A DNA stretch of 64,000 nucleotides from Marinomonas vulgaris (GTDB taxonomy: Bacteria > Pseudomonadota > Gammaproteobacteria > Pseudomonadales > Marinomonadaceae): positions 1 to 64,000 of the forward strand of contig NZ_JAGSSV010000005.1 in the NCBI RefSeq assembly GCF_018145875.1, read 5' to 3'. Positions within the stretch are counted from its first letter, which is position 1, and each line of letters begins with the position of its first letter. Both the position numbers and the translations under genes were made by a program. The notes below the pieces were generated by a model. It was not told the origin of the DNA. It saw nothing but the letters and a program-made list of their open reading frames with translations, and made no database searches. Shown here in pieces: positions 44,801-54,682 of this stretch.

Positions 44801-46711
44801 ATGCAGGTAATTGCCGGCCCTATTTTACGGAGAATGACTCAAGATAGGCTAACATTTTGGCTGATGACAACGGAATCCGTAGCGCTTTCTTTAGCGCTTT
44901 TTGATGAGGGCGCGAAGAAAAATAATCCTGATGTATTTGTCGAACCGGAACGCCAAACACACAGCCATACTGAGTTAAAAGCAGGCAAGCATTTTTACAT
45001 ACAACTGCTTGATATTAAGCTAGAGACTCAACTTCCCCTAAACACTCCGGTTTACTACGATTTACGTTTAAATGGCTTAGATTGGACGCATTGGGCTCCT
45101 GATATTGTATATCCGGGACACTGCTTCCCTTTTTTTATACTCAAGCCCAAAGTAAGCAGCCTTCTGCATGGCTCTTGCCGCAAGCCCCATCACCCAAGCC
45201 AAGATGGTTTATTACGTGTTGATCAGCTACTACAAAACACACTGCCACAAGATTGGCCAAGTTTATTGATGATGAGCGGCGATCAGATTTACGCCGATGA
45301 CGTTGCAGCGCCTATGCTAAACGCCATTCATCGATTGATAGCTCACCTTCAACCCCACAACGAAGACTTACCCTGTATCGATGTAGAACATTCAGAGCAA
45401 CTGCACACGGTGTCTCCTCACTACTTCACTAGAGACAGGTTACTGCCAGAAAATGAACACAATGAAGGCTTGCTGAATCAGTTTTTTGGTGGTGTCCGAA
45501 AGCCCATATTCACCACAGATACGGCTCAAAACCATCTTATTTCGTTAGGCGAAGTGCTGGCCATGTATGCTTTAGTATGGTCACCGCAAGGTTGGAAGAT
45601 CCTAAATTCTCAGCATAGCGACACTATGCCCTCGGACCTAACCGAGGCCCAGACCGAAAAGTACAATCAGCAACAAAAGATACTCGATCAATTTGTTAAG
45701 GGCCTGCCTTTTGTTCGTCGCGCCATGGCACACCTGCCCGTCGCGATGATTTTTGACGACCATGATGTAACGGATGATTGGAACCTCACGGCTTCGTGGG
45801 AAGAAATGGCTTATGGCCATCCTTTTTCAGCGCGCATCATTGGCAATGCTCTGTTTGGATACTTACTTTGTCAGGGATGGGGCAACGCACCAGAACGCTT
45901 TCATGCCGAAATACTCGATAAAGCACAACAAGCATTAAGTCGTCCAGGGCGTGAAGATCATGAAGAACTCATTGATGAATTATTTCATTTCTCAAAATGG
46001 CACTACACATGGAAAACAACGCCCCCTCTCATTGTGCTGGACACACGAACTCAACGCTGGCGCTCTGAGGTATCTTTGAATAAACCATCAGGCCTGATGG
46101 ATTGGGAAGCCTTAACCGATTTACAACACAAACTTAAAGGCTTAGACGCCGTGATACTGGTATCCCCTGCCCCCATTTTTGGCGTCAAGCTGATCGAAGC
46201 CGTTCAAAAGGTGTTTACATGGTTTGGCAAGCCTCTCATGGTGGACGCTGAAAACTGGATGGCGCACCCAGGATCAGCCTACACTCTCATGAATACCTTT
46301 AGACATAAAAAAACACCTAAGAATTTTGTGATCTTATCCGGTGATGTTCATTACTCCTTTGTCTATGACATCCAGTTAAGAGGAAAACAAGGTGGGCCCG
46401 ATTTGTGGCAAATCACCAGCAGTGGTATCAAAAACGAATTCCCCATTCGCTTACTGGACAGCTTCGATCGACTTAATCGTTGGCTCTACTCACCAAAATC
46501 CCCGTTAAACTGGTTCACACGGCGCCGTAGCATGAAAGTCATTCCTCATAAGCCGGAAACAGCGGAGCATGGTGAACGCTTGCTGAACGCCTCTGGCGTA
46601 AGCTTGGTGTGTTTGAATGACGACGGCTCACCAAAGTCAGTCACGCAACTTTGTTCAAATGGCAAAGATGTCGGCTTTATCTTGTTGGAAGAGGATGCAA
46701 CCTGGGAATAA
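44801..46711 (+). CDS. PhoD-like metallophosphatase
   Basis: 636 residues. Metal and active-site segments of the PhoD-like family are visible: SGDQIYADD, MIFDDHDVTDDW and LSGDVHYSFVY. No signal peptide is seen, unlike classical secreted PhoD, so it is likely cytosolic; similar proteins are annotated alkaline phosphatase family or DUF7800-type. The start at 44801 has GAGG 6 bp upstream; frames from 44789 or 44795 are less likely. The substrate is unknown. Confidence 0.82.
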   Translation: MQVIAGPILRRMTQDRLTFWLMTTESVALSLALFDEGAKKNNPDVFVEPERQTHSHTELKAGKHFYIQLLDIKLETQLPLNTPVYYDLRLNGLDWTHWAPDIVYPGHCFPFFILKPKVSSLLHGSCRKPHHPSQDGLLRVDQLLQNTLPQDWPSLLMMSGDQIYADDVAAPMLNAIHRLIAHLQPHNEDLPCIDVEHSEQLHTVSPHYFTRDRLLPENEHNEGLLNQFFGGVRKPIFTTDTAQNHLISLGEVLAMYALVWSPQGWKILNSQHSDTMPSDLTEAQTEKYNQQQKILDQFVKGLPFVRRAMAHLPVAMIFDDHDVTDDWNLTASWEEMAYGHPFSARIIGNALFGYLLCQGWGNAPERFHAEILDKAQQALSRPGREDHEELIDELFHFSKWHYTWKTTPPLIVLDTRTQRWRSEVSLNKPSGLMDWEALTDLQHKLKGLDAVILVSPAPIFGVKLIEAVQKVFTWFGKPLMVDAENWMAHPGSAYTLMNTFRHKKTPKNFVILSGDVHYSFVYDIQLRGKQGGPDLWQITSSGIKNEFPIRLLDSFDRLNRWLYSPKSPLNWFTRRRSMKVIPHKPETAEHGERLLNASGVSLVCLNDDGSPKSVTQLCSNGKDVGFILLEEDATWE

Positions 46712-46763
46712 GCATCAAACCACCAAGCAAAAAGTAACCTCTTACCAATTAAATGCCAAAAAA

Positions 46764-46795
46764 CAGCGGGTACCAAAGTACCCGCTGCTTTTTCA
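46764..46795. terminator. bidirectional terminator between the phosphatase and DUF3360 genes
   Basis: CAGCGGGTAC (46764-46773) and GTACCCGCTG (46778-46787) pair around CAAA. T-rich sequence follows on plus and A-rich sequence precedes, so it can end both convergent transcripts. Confidence 0.9.
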
Positions 46796-46827
46796 TTTTT
46801 AACACTTAGAAACTATTTGTTATCTTA

Positions 46828-48339
46828 TTAGTGTCTAAAGCTCGGCATCAATGCTGGAATGCCTGGCAACAAGCCAACCAATGCCATCACGCCGGTTAGA
46901 ATCAAAAACATAACCAAAGGAATAATCCAACGGCTCATGCTGCTTAGCTTAGCGCTACGCTCTTTACAACCGATCAAACCTAGGTTGTCTAACAGCATAG
47001 TTAAGGACCAACCGAATGCAGGGTTTACCAAAGTAGAAGCAAACACAACAATAGCAGCGGACTGTGTGGTTTTACCTTCACGAGTCATTTCCATGCCCGC
47101 CTCAAGTAATGGAATAAACACACCCACAATAAGTGCTACACACAATACAGGCTGCCAAATGGCCAAATCCATTGGGTAACCCCAAACGCCAGCAATGATA
47201 CAAAAAATAGCGGTTAATATAGCACCTGCAGGAATTGGGCGTTTCGCAATGGCCGCAGGAACAATGTAAGTGCCCCATGAAGACGAAAAGTTAGCGCCAC
47301 CTAAAAGAGAACCAAAAGTCTGTCTTGTTGCAGCAGACAGCATGGTGTCATCGATGTTCATTTGTACTTTTTCAGTACGCTCTGGATAACTGATTTTCTG
47401 AAAAACCTGATGTCCAAGAAAATCAGGAGACCACATAGCTACCGCTAAAATAGCAAATGGCAATACAACAACAAAACTTTCAATCGTTGGTAAGCCTAGC
47501 ATCCAGCCAGTGTCATCGCCCCACCAGTACATTGGGTTCATATTTGGCAAACCAGGAGCTGTTTGAAACTCAAATGGCGCACCAAGGAAAAAGGCGACAC
47601 CACCACCTATAAGGCAGCTCAATGGTACAGCCAACCAACGCTTTTTAAAGTGTTCAAGGACAGCATAAAGCACAATCGTGGCTAAAATGACAATGAAAGC
47701 GATATGGGACATATCAATGGCTTCAGCCCAAGCAAATAGTTTTTTCACTTGAGAGATGGTACCAATAAAGCCAAGGTACAGCAGTAAACCACCACAAACC
47801 CCTTTACTGGTGAGGCTTGCGAGCAAACTCCCCCCTTTACTAAAGGCCAGAATTAATCCAAATGCCCCGATCAACAAACCAAAGGCCATAGGGTGCCCGC
47901 CAGCCGCTACCACGATAGGAATCAAAGGAATCAATGGACCATGAGTACCGGCTAAGTTTGCTGTTGGCAAGATAAACCCTGAAAATAACAGGATAAACAC
48001 CGCCACAATAAGGAGTTCGTAACGAACATTTTCTAGTATAAAAGATTGGTCTAGGCCTAAAGGGCCTGCAAATGTCGCCGCAATCGCACCAACCATAACC
48101 ACTTTACCAATAGTGGCTGCCATGGCAGGAATGGTGTCCTCTAATTCAAAGCGATAATCTCTGAAAGGTAAATTAGGACGCCAGCGTTTGGGCTTCATTA
48201 TTTGGAGCTCGTGCTCTAGGTATTCATCTCGACTATTGAATTCGGAACTTGGTTTATGGAGGCTCTCATAGCTCCAGTTGTCAATACGATCGTACTTCGC
48301 CTGGTCGGCTTGAAGGTCATCTCTTGAGTTGGCGTTCAT
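46828..48339 (-). CDS. DUF3360-family membrane permease
   Basis: About 503 residues. A hydrophilic N-terminus (1-75, rich in charged residues) is followed by roughly 12 membrane segments with glycine- and proline-rich helices, as in nucleobase/benzoate-type (NCS2-like) transporters. The DUF3360 family is uncharacterised and its substrate is unknown. I choose the ATG at 48339 because GGAG lies 6 bp upstream; a TTG at 48369 is less likely. Confidence 0.75.
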   Translation of the reverse strand: MNANSRDDLQADQAKYDRIDNWSYESLHKPSSEFNSRDEYLEHELQIMKPKRWRPNLPFRDYRFELEDTIPAMAATIGKVVMVGAIAATFAGPLGLDQSFILENVRYELLIVAVFILLFSGFILPTANLAGTHGPLIPLIPIVVAAGGHPMAFGLLIGAFGLILAFSKGGSLLASLTSKGVCGGLLLYLGFIGTISQVKKLFAWAEAIDMSHIAFIVILATIVLYAVLEHFKKRWLAVPLSCLIGGGVAFFLGAPFEFQTAPGLPNMNPMYWWGDDTGWMLGLPTIESFVVVLPFAILAVAMWSPDFLGHQVFQKISYPERTEKVQMNIDDTMLSAATRQTFGSLLGGANFSSSWGTYIVPAAIAKRPIPAGAILTAIFCIIAGVWGYPMDLAIWQPVLCVALIVGVFIPLLEAGMEMTREGKTTQSAAIVVFASTLVNPAFGWSLTMLLDNLGLIGCKERSAKLSSMSRWIIPLVMFLILTGVMALVGLLPGIPALMPSFRH

Positions 48340-48633
48340 ATGTACTCCAGCAACATAATCGTTGCTCAAAAAATAAAAAGCAGCTTTCCGGAAAAAGCAA
48401 ATAATTGTTATGCAGGCAATACTATACCAAGTGCACAGCCATTTCGATTAGACGAAAGTCTTGTATACAAATTTTCGGTAAGTGATTGTTACCAAAGCAA
48501 AAACAGTGTGTTTTTTAAACAGCTTATTTGGCCAAATACGTTTAATATTGGTAAGTTAAAAAAGAAATTCACTGAAGGCAATAAAGGCATTAGGAACACT
48601 CCTTTAGAGCATCCCTAAGATAATGACGACTCT
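48340..48633 (-). other. 294-bp leader region upstream of the DUF3360 gene
   Basis: AT-rich and without a plausible gene. A perfect 10-bp palindrome TTGTATACAA lies at 48461-48470, and a -10-like TATAGT follows on minus near 48425. The remainder shows no clear structure. It separates nadA from the DUF3360 gene and probably holds that gene's promoter and operator. Confidence 0.5.
48461..48470. promoter_or_regulatory. TTGTATACAA palindrome, GntR-type operator candidate
   Basis: Perfect 10-bp palindrome about 120 bp before the DUF3360 start. TTGTATACAA-like sites are common targets of FadR-subfamily GntR regulators. No GntR gene is in the window, so the link is only a suggestion. Confidence 0.4.
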
Positions 48634-49680
48634 TTATTTTTTTTGGAAATCCAACATACGCTGCAAAGGAATAAGTGCTTTGACTCGAGTTTCTTCCGGC
48701 ACATGAATTTCGCCAGAAAGATCTCGTAGTGAATCTCGAAGCATTTCTAAGCTGTTTAACGCCATCCAAGGACAGTGAGCACAACTCCTACAGCTTGCTC
48801 CAGAGCCTGCGGTTGGAGCTTCTATAAAGCGCTTATCAGGGGAAGCCTGGCGCATTTTATAAAAAATCCCCCGATCTGTTGCCACAATAAAAGTACTATT
48901 TGACATTGACTTGGTTGCGTTTAACAACTGCGAAGTGGAACCGACTACATCGGCTATCTCAACAACAGATTCTGGCGATTCAGGATGAACAAGCACTGCT
49001 GCATCAGGGTAAATCGCTTTAAGGTCTAGAATTCCTTTGGCTTTAAACTCTTCATGAACGATGCAAGCGCCATCCCACAGGATCATATCTGCGCCAGTTT
49101 CTTTCTGAATATAGCCACCAAGATGTTGATCTGGCGCCCAAACGATCTTTTCACCTTGATCCACCAAATGCTCTACCACATCCAGTGCAATACTAGAGGT
49201 GACCACCCAATCTGCACGCGCTTTAACGGCAGCAGAAGTGTTTGCATAGACAACCACTTTACGATCTGGGTATTGATCGCAAAAAGCTGAAAACTCTTCA
49301 ATAGGACAACCAATATCCAATGAACAGGTAGCTTCAAGTGTCGGCATAAGCACTGTTTTTTCTGGGCTTAAGATTTTAGCTGTCTCGCCCATGAATTTCA
49401 CCCCAGCGACAACCAAGGTTTCTGCAGGATGCGTCGCCCCAAAACGAGCCATTTCTAAAGAATCTGCGATAACGCCGCCAGTTTCTTCGGCGAGTTCTTG
49501 AATGGCGTCATCGGTATAGTAATGCGCAACCAGAACAGCATTGTTTTGTTTCAGTAGGGATTTGATTTCTTCACGAATCGCTGCGTTGTCAACGGATTGA
49601 ACTTCGAGACTTTTTTCAGCTTCCGATAGATACTTTTGAACTGTATTGCGAAGTGCCGCTTTATTTGCAACGCCAGACAT
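48634..49680 (-). CDS. nadA: quinolinate synthase
   Basis: Condenses iminoaspartate with dihydroxyacetone phosphate to quinolinate for NAD synthesis, using a 4Fe-4S cluster. It has 348 residues. The three expected cysteine regions are present: [19 protein letters not shown] and CRSCAHCPW. The start [20 protein letters not shown] segment is typical. It follows the two tRNA-Lys genes and closes the Tol-Pal neighbourhood, as in many gammaproteobacteria. Confidence 0.96.
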   Translation of the reverse strand: MSGVANKAALRNTVQKYLSEAEKSLEVQSVDNAAIREEIKSLLKQNNAVLVAHYYTDDAIQELAEETGGVIADSLEMARFGATHPAETLVVAGVKFMGETAKILSPEKTVLMPTLEATCSLDIGCPIEEFSAFCDQYPDRKVVVYANTSAAVKARADWVVTSSIALDVVEHLVDQGEKIVWAPDQHLGGYIQKETGADMILWDGACIVHEEFKAKGILDLKAIYPDAAVLVHPESPESVVEIADVVGSTSQLLNATKSMSNSTFIVATDRGIFYKMRQASPDKRFIEAPTAGSGASCRSCAHCPWMALNSLEMLRDSLRDLSGEIHVPEETRVKALIPLQRMLDFQKK

Positions 49681-49721
49681 GTCATTACCCCTTTAGAAAC
49701 TGGGAGTGAAATGAGTGTTTT

Positions 49722-49797
49722 TGGTGGGTCGTACTGGATTCGAACCAGTGACCAATTGATTAAAAGTCAACTGCTCTACCAACTGAGCTAACGACCC
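49722..49797 (-). tRNA. tRNA-Lys (anticodon TTT), copy 2
   Basis: 76 nt including an encoded CCA. The acceptor stem GGGTCGT pairs with ACGACCC, the anticodon loop is CTTTTAA with TTT, and the TTCGAAT T-loop is present. It is identical in the transcribed part to the copy at 49826-49901, and 28 bp separate the two. Confidence 0.97.
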
Positions 49798-49825
49798 AAA
49801 AATCACAAGGAGAAAGAATAAACGT

Positions 49826-49901
49826 TGGTGGGTCGTACTGGATTCGAACCAGTGACCAATTGATTAAAAGTCAACTGCTCTACCAACTGAGCTAACGACC
49901 C
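49826..49901 (-). tRNA. tRNA-Lys (anticodon TTT), copy 1
   Basis: 76 nt including CCA, the same sequence as the downstream copy. It is transcribed first and directly follows a good promoter. The location between cpoB and nadA is conserved in gammaproteobacteria. Confidence 0.97.
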
Positions 49902-49913
49902 AACGGGTTGCGT

Positions 49914-49941
49914 ATAATACAGAGCCCGCAGGATAATGCAA
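49914..49941 (-). promoter_or_regulatory. promoter of the tandem tRNA-Lys genes
   Basis: On minus, TTGCAT (49941-49936) and TATTAT (49919-49914) are spaced by 16 bp. The stretch after the -10 is GC-rich (CGCAACCCG), as in stringently controlled stable-RNA promoters. It fits between the cpoB stop and the first tRNA. Confidence 0.7.
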
Positions 49942-49942
49942 G

Positions 49943-50719
49943 CTATTTAACTTTACTTAAATAAGCGGAAGATAATTTCGCTGCTTTGGTATCAGGAAAA
50001 CGACGAATCACATCTTGTAAATACCCTTTCGCTTTTACAGTATCACCTAGCTGATCACTGACGGTACCAAGCTTATACAAAGAATCCGGCTCTTTATTAT
50101 GCCCCGGAAAACGTTGAATCACCGTCGTGAAAGCGGTTAACGCCTCTCTTGCTTTACCCTGAACCAATTTAACTTCTCCAAGCCAGTAATAGCCATTACC
50201 AGTAAGGGAGTTGTTTGGGTAAGTTTTAACAAACTCAGCTAAAGAAACCTCTGCGTCATCAAAACTTCTTTGTCGTATAAGACCATAAGCATCATTGTAA
50301 GCTTTTTGAGACATTTCAGACGGCGGCTGAAGTGTAACTGGAGTTAGTGGTGAGGTAGGCAAAGCACTACTAACAACAGCGGCTGTTTCTTGAATAACAG
50401 GTTCAGATGGTACAGGACTTCCAACAATAGCGGTCGGCTGAGGGGATGAAGCCGGTGGCGCGGTCATTAATAAAGAAATACGTTTATCTAAATCAATATA
50501 ACGATCTCTTTGACTTGATTTCATTAATTTAAGTTCATGCCCCTGCTCTTCTAACTGACCACGAAGGCTTTGCACTTCCTGCTGCAATGTTTCTAATTGA
50601 AACAACAAGTCAGCCGCCGCACTGGGTGTTAAGCCAGCACTGGATTCAGCAAGTGCAAATGGCGCTGTGAAATACAGCGCCATTGCGAAAGAGCGAACTT
50701 TGATATTTTTGACAAGCAT
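49943..50719 (-). CDS. cpoB: cell division coordinator CpoB (YbgF)
   Basis: 258 residues: a signal peptide (about 1-25, FALAESS), a trimerising coiled coil (about 38-75), a Pro/Ser/Thr-rich linker and TPR repeats (about 140-255) such as YWLGEVKLVQGKAREALTAF. It links PBP1B activity with Tol during division. Its start overlaps the end of pal by 1 bp. Confidence 0.94.
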   Translation of the reverse strand: MLVKNIKVRSFAMALYFTAPFALAESSAGLTPSAAADLLFQLETLQQEVQSLRGQLEEQGHELKLMKSSQRDRYIDLDKRISLLMTAPPASSPQPTAIVGSPVPSEPVIQETAAVVSSALPTSPLTPVTLQPPSEMSQKAYNDAYGLIRQRSFDDAEVSLAEFVKTYPNNSLTGNGYYWLGEVKLVQGKAREALTAFTTVIQRFPGHNKEPDSLYKLGTVSDQLGDTVKAKGYLQDVIRRFPDTKAAKLSSAYLSKVK

Positions 50720-51294
50720 TATTCGTAGCGAACTTCAACGCGACGGTTTAACTGCCAAGCGTTGTTATCGTGACCAAAAGCAACAGGTACTTCTTCACCG
50801 AAGCTGACTGTTTCAATTTGTGACGCCGCAACACCCTGGATAGTTAAGTAACGACTGATCGCTTTAGCACGACGCTCACCAAGAGCCATGTTGTACTCAC
50901 GAGTACCGCGCTCATCAGCGTGGCCTTCAAGAACAATACGTGCATCTGGGTTTGATACTAAGAATGAAGCGTGCTTAGCCAAGGCCTCACGAGATTCTGG
51001 ACGAACAATAGACTTATCAAAATCGAAGTAGAATACGATTTGTACACCATCTAGTGGGTCAACTTCTGGCTGTTGAACAGCAGCAGCGTCTTCAACGATA
51101 ACACTTGTTACTGTATCCCCTTCACCGGCGCCGTAGGCTTGGTCAGTATTTGCTGCTGCATCAGCTTGCTCAGCCATAGCTGCGTCTTCTGCAACAGTAG
51201 ACGTGTCTGTGTCAGACGCTGTCGTACTACAACCTGCAATCCAAGCGGCAGACAAACCAATAACCGCGAACTTACCTAATTTATTTACACTCAT
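50719..51294 (-). CDS. pal: peptidoglycan-associated lipoprotein Pal
   Basis: 191-residue outer-membrane lipoprotein. The lipobox WIAGC puts the lipidated cysteine at C22. An acidic, alanine-rich linker leads to the OmpA-like domain with the diaminopimelate-binding part NPDARIVLEGHADERGTREYN. It anchors the outer membrane to peptidoglycan and is moved by TolB. Confidence 0.96.
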   Translation of the reverse strand: MSVNKLGKFAVIGLSAAWIAGCSTTASDTDTSTVAEDAAMAEQADAAANTDQAYGAGEGDTVTSVIVEDAAAVQQPEVDPLDGVQIVFYFDFDKSIVRPESREALAKHASFLVSNPDARIVLEGHADERGTREYNMALGERRAKAISRYLTIQGVAASQIETVSFGEEVPVAFGHDNNAWQLNRRVEVRYE

Positions 51295-51313
51295 TATTCA
51301 CTCCTCAATGACT

Positions 51314-52612
51314 CTATTTGAAGTACGGTGACCAAGATGGCTCACGTACATCACCTTCTGCTGATGGTAACCTATATTTAACAAGACCATCAACGGATAC
51401 TACGGCTAAAATGCCCTTGCCTTGATATGTAGTAGCATACATAACCATACTACCATTTGGTGCAATACTTGGCGATTCGTCTAAATAGGTTTCCGTTAGA
51501 GTCTGCACACGCCCTGTATTCATATCTTGTAACGCAACATGATAGTTGCCGTCGTTTTTTTGCACCGTCACCAGATAACGCCCATCTGGTGTCATTCTTG
51601 CTCTTGTATTCAGCTCACCCTCAAAGGTAACTCGTTCAACCCGCTTTGAGCCCGTATCTAAGCGATAAATTTGAGGGTTTCCGCCACGATCAGAGGTGAA
51701 CACAATGCCTTTGCCATCAGGTTCCCAGCTAGGTTCTGTATCAATGGCATAATGATTCGTCATACGCTCAAGCTTTTGCGTGGCTATGTCCAATGTATAA
51801 ATTTCAGGATTGTTATCTTTCGACAAAACCAAAGCAAGTTTCTTGCCATCTGGCGACCAAGCAGGAGCACCATTTAACCCTCTAAATTGAGCGATTTGCT
51901 GACGTTTTCCTGTAGCTAGCTCCTGAATAAAAATACTCGGACGTCGATTACGAAACATAACATAAGCAATATTACGACCGTCCATGCTCCATGAAGGTGA
52001 CAATATGGGCTCTTTGGATTCCACTACAACTTGAGGTCGATGGCCATCTGCGTCGGCAACTTGCAGCTTAAACAAAGGCGCTTTTTTATCTCCCTCTGCA
52101 GTAACATATAATATTCTGGTACTAAATGCGCCTCTAGAACCTGTCAAAAGTTCGTAAACTTTATCACTGATGTAATGGGCCGCATCCCGGAAATTGCGCG
52201 CGCTCACATCAATCGACGCGTGTTTTTGTACTGGCTTTTGACTAAGCACATTAAGCAATTCAAAGCCTACTCGGTATTGATTATTAGGCAATTTGCTGAT
52301 GCTGCCAATTACCACGTAATCGCTTTTAAGAAGACGCCAATCACGATAAAAAACATCCGCTTCTTTTGAAGGCATGCTCAGCATATTGGCTCTTGGAATC
52401 GGCTGAAACAGACCACTACGCGCTAAATCATTCTCTACGATTTGCGCGATGTCTTCAGGCAATGCCTCCACGCCAGTGTAGCCAAAAGGAACGACAGCAA
52501 TAGGAAGGAGTTGGTCTGCACCACTGGTAATTTCTATCACTAACTGTGCTTTTGCCGTACCAACAGATAACACGCAGGCAAACACAACACTTAACCATTT
52601 TTTTAACATCAT
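51314..52612 (-). CDS. tolB: Tol-Pal periplasmic protein TolB
   Basis: 432 residues: a signal peptide (about 1-22, GTAKAQ), an N-terminal alpha/beta domain, then a six-bladed beta propeller with repeated [26 protein letters not shown] and [13 protein letters not shown] blades. It binds Pal and TolA. The start overlaps the tolA stop by 1 bp. Confidence 0.97.
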   Translation of the reverse strand: MMLKKWLSVVFACVLSVGTAKAQLVIEITSGADQLLPIAVVPFGYTGVEALPEDIAQIVENDLARSGLFQPIPRANMLSMPSKEADVFYRDWRLLKSDYVVIGSISKLPNNQYRVGFELLNVLSQKPVQKHASIDVSARNFRDAAHYISDKVYELLTGSRGAFSTRILYVTAEGDKKAPLFKLQVADADGHRPQVVVESKEPILSPSWSMDGRNIAYVMFRNRRPSIFIQELATGKRQQIAQFRGLNGAPAWSPDGKKLALVLSKDNNPEIYTLDIATQKLERMTNHYAIDTEPSWEPDGKGIVFTSDRGGNPQIYRLDTGSKRVERVTFEGELNTRARMTPDGRYLVTVQKNDGNYHVALQDMNTGRVQTLTETYLDESPSIAPNGSMVMYATTYQGKGILAVVSVDGLVKYRLPSAEGDVREPSWSPYFK

Positions 52613-53568
52613 TAATTTCTCAAATCTTGCGGGTTAAAAATTAAATCTACTTGACGGAAATTACGCTCAAACACATAAGAGTCCACTTCAGCCAGTTCGT
52701 CTATTTTTCTGACCTTATACACAGCGTCAACTGCTCTTTGATCAAACAACGCATCACCACTTCCTCTGGTGATTTGAACATTCATAACCTCACCGTTAGG
52801 CAAGAAATAGATGCGTAACTGGGTTTTCATATTGTTCCTGGCGCTTGGGGGTCGTATCCATGCCGCTGTAACACGGTTGTTAATTAAGCTACTGATAGAC
52901 TGGACCATTTGCGCTTCTTCTGCCGCTTGCTGTTTAGCTTCCTCGGCAGCTGCGGCTTCTAGCGCCGCCTCTTCTTTGGCTTTTTCTTCTGCTGCAATTC
53001 TAGCCGCTTCTTCTTGGCGCTTGCGTTCTTGTTCCGCCACTCGATCCGCCTCAGCCTTATCCGCTAAGGCTTTACGACGTTGTTCATCGGCCAATTTTTG
53101 CTCTGCCTGACGTTTCTTTTCAAGTTCTTGAGCTTGCTTTTTAGCCGCTTCAGTTTTAGCAAGCTGCTCTTTTCTAGCGGCCTCTTGCTGGCGAGCCTGT
53201 TCTTTTTTGGCCGCTTCTGCTTTTTCTCTGGCTTGTTTGGCTTGGGCTAATTGTTTTTGCTTCTCTTCAAGCACTCTGCGCTCGGTCTCTTTTTTCTTTC
53301 TCGCCTGCTCAGCGTCTTTTTTCTTTTTATCTGCTAAAGCCTGGGCTGCACGCTGTTGTGCCGCCCTTTCTTCCGCTTCACGCTGACCAATAATGGTTTG
53401 AGAGACATCGACTACAGTCGCATTAACGATGGGCAGCCTTTTGGGTGCAGGCGCATCATTGGAACTAAAATCGACCGCAAACAAACTGACAGCAACAATA
53501 CCGCCGTGCAAGCCAATAGCTAAAGCAATAGGAAGATGATAACTGTCTGTTTTGAACCACTTCATCAA
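52612..53568 (-). CDS. tolA: Tol-Pal inner-membrane protein TolA
   Basis: 318 residues: one N-terminal membrane helix (about 13-30), a very long Ala/Lys/Glu-rich helix (about 60-220) spanning the periplasm, and a C-terminal domain with the [23 protein letters not shown] segment that contacts TolB. It couples TolQR proton-motive energy to the outer membrane. Confidence 0.95.
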   Translation of the reverse strand: MMKWFKTDSYHLPIALAIGLHGGIVAVSLFAVDFSSNDAPAPKRLPIVNATVVDVSQTIIGQREAEERAAQQRAAQALADKKKKDAEQARKKKETERRVLEEKQKQLAQAKQAREKAEAAKKEQARQQEAARKEQLAKTEAAKKQAQELEKKRQAEQKLADEQRRKALADKAEADRVAEQERKRQEEAARIAAEEKAKEEAALEAAAAEEAKQQAAEEAQMVQSISSLINNRVTAAWIRPPSARNNMKTQLRIYFLPNGEVMNVQITRGSGDALFDQRAVDAVYKVRKIDELAEVDSYVFERNFRQVDLIFNPQDLRN

Positions 53569-53993
53569 TTTTGATCCGGCTCAGTGACTAAACCTACATT
53601 AGGCACCCCAGCACCTTGCAACGCCACCATCAAACCAATGACATCTCCGTAAGCAACGCTTTTATCTCCTCGAACAAGGACAGACGTGGTTGGACTTTGC
53701 GCAAGCACCTTCCTCACTCTGTCTTGAAGTTGAGGCAAGGTAATAGACTCTTGGTTACCACCAATATCGATGTAAAAACGACCAGACGCATCGACAGAAG
53801 CAATGATCACTTCGTTGTCGCTGTCTTGCATAGGTGCTGCATTCGCACTTGGTAATTCAACATCCACACCTTGTGTCATCATCGGTGCAGTAATCATAAA
53901 GATCACCAGCAACACCAACATCACATCAATATAGGGCACCACATTGATCTCCGCCATAGGGCGGCGTTTGTTTCTTCGTCTTGAGCGTGCCAC
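53565..53993 (-). CDS. tolR: Tol-Pal proton-channel subunit TolR
   Basis: 142-residue ExbD/TolR protein with one membrane helix near 19-38. The channel aspartate lies in VVPYIDVMLVLLVIFM. A periplasmic domain follows. It overlaps tolA by 4 bp and tolQ by 1 bp. Confidence 0.96.
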   Translation of the reverse strand: MARSRRRNKRRPMAEINVVPYIDVMLVLLVIFMITAPMMTQGVDVELPSANAAPMQDSDNEVIIASVDASGRFYIDIGGNQESITLPQLQDRVRKVLAQSPTTSVLVRGDKSVAYGDVIGLMVALQGAGVPNVGLVTEPDQN

Positions 53994-54673
53994 TATGCCG
54001 CCCCTCCCTCTCTCACGTGTACTTTACGGTGTAAAATACTGGTGAACTCATCGGCGAAGTTTTCATAACTGGCGCCTAAAGATTCTGCCGCGGTAGAGAA
54101 ACGGTTGTACGCAATGACCGCTGGAATCGCCGCCGCCAAACCAATGGCTGTCGCAATCAGCGCCTCGGCAATACCGGGTGCGACCGTCGCCAGCGTCGCC
54201 TGTTGAACCTCCGCTAGACCGATAAACGAATGCATAATCCCCCACACAGTACCAAACAAACCGATATAAGGACTGGTTGAGCCCACGGTTGCTAAAAACG
54301 GCAAATGCTTGTCTAGCTTTTCTTCTTCTCGGTAAAGTGCGACTCGCATGGCTCTTTGCACACCATCCATAATGGCATCTGGCATCACATCATGACTTTT
54401 ACGCAACCGAGTAAACTCTTTAATACCAGAAATAAAGATGTTCTCCATGCCAGCGACTTTTCGCCCATCTTGGGTCAGCTTCTGATACAACTGACTCAAA
54501 TCGATACCAGACCAAAAACTATCTTCAAACGTTGAGCTGACTTTTTTCGCTTCTTTTAATACTCGAATCCGCTGAAAAATAACAATCCATGAAAAAACGG
54601 ACGCAGCAAGCAAAATCAACATAACCAGTTGAACCACAATACTCGCACTGGCGATAAGTCCCCAAATTGACAT
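53993..54673 (-). CDS. tolQ: Tol-Pal proton-channel subunit TolQ
   Basis: 226-residue MotA/TolQ/ExbB protein with three membrane segments (about 10-30, 130-160 and 165-190). The GLFGTVWGIMHSF motif marks the channel-forming helix. It forms the motor with TolR. It follows ruvB by only 9 bp; a ybgC-type thioesterase that often precedes tolQ is absent here. Confidence 0.96.
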   Translation of the reverse strand: MSIWGLIASASIVVQLVMLILLAASVFSWIVIFQRIRVLKEAKKVSSTFEDSFWSGIDLSQLYQKLTQDGRKVAGMENIFISGIKEFTRLRKSHDVMPDAIMDGVQRAMRVALYREEEKLDKHLPFLATVGSTSPYIGLFGTVWGIMHSFIGLAEVQQATLATVAPGIAEALIATAIGLAAAIPAVIAYNRFSTAAESLGASYENFADEFTSILHRKVHVREGGAA

Positions 54674-54682
54674 TATTAACCT

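Noticed and set aside
48441-48475. Riboswitch upstream of the DUF3360 gene
   Set aside because: A short AGAC-GAAA-GTCT hairpin is visible, but nothing matches known guanidine or purine riboswitch cores.
49722-49901. Island or prophage attachment at the tRNA-Lys pair
   Set aside because: No integrase, direct-repeat att site or foreign gene lies nearby; both sides are conserved housekeeping genes.
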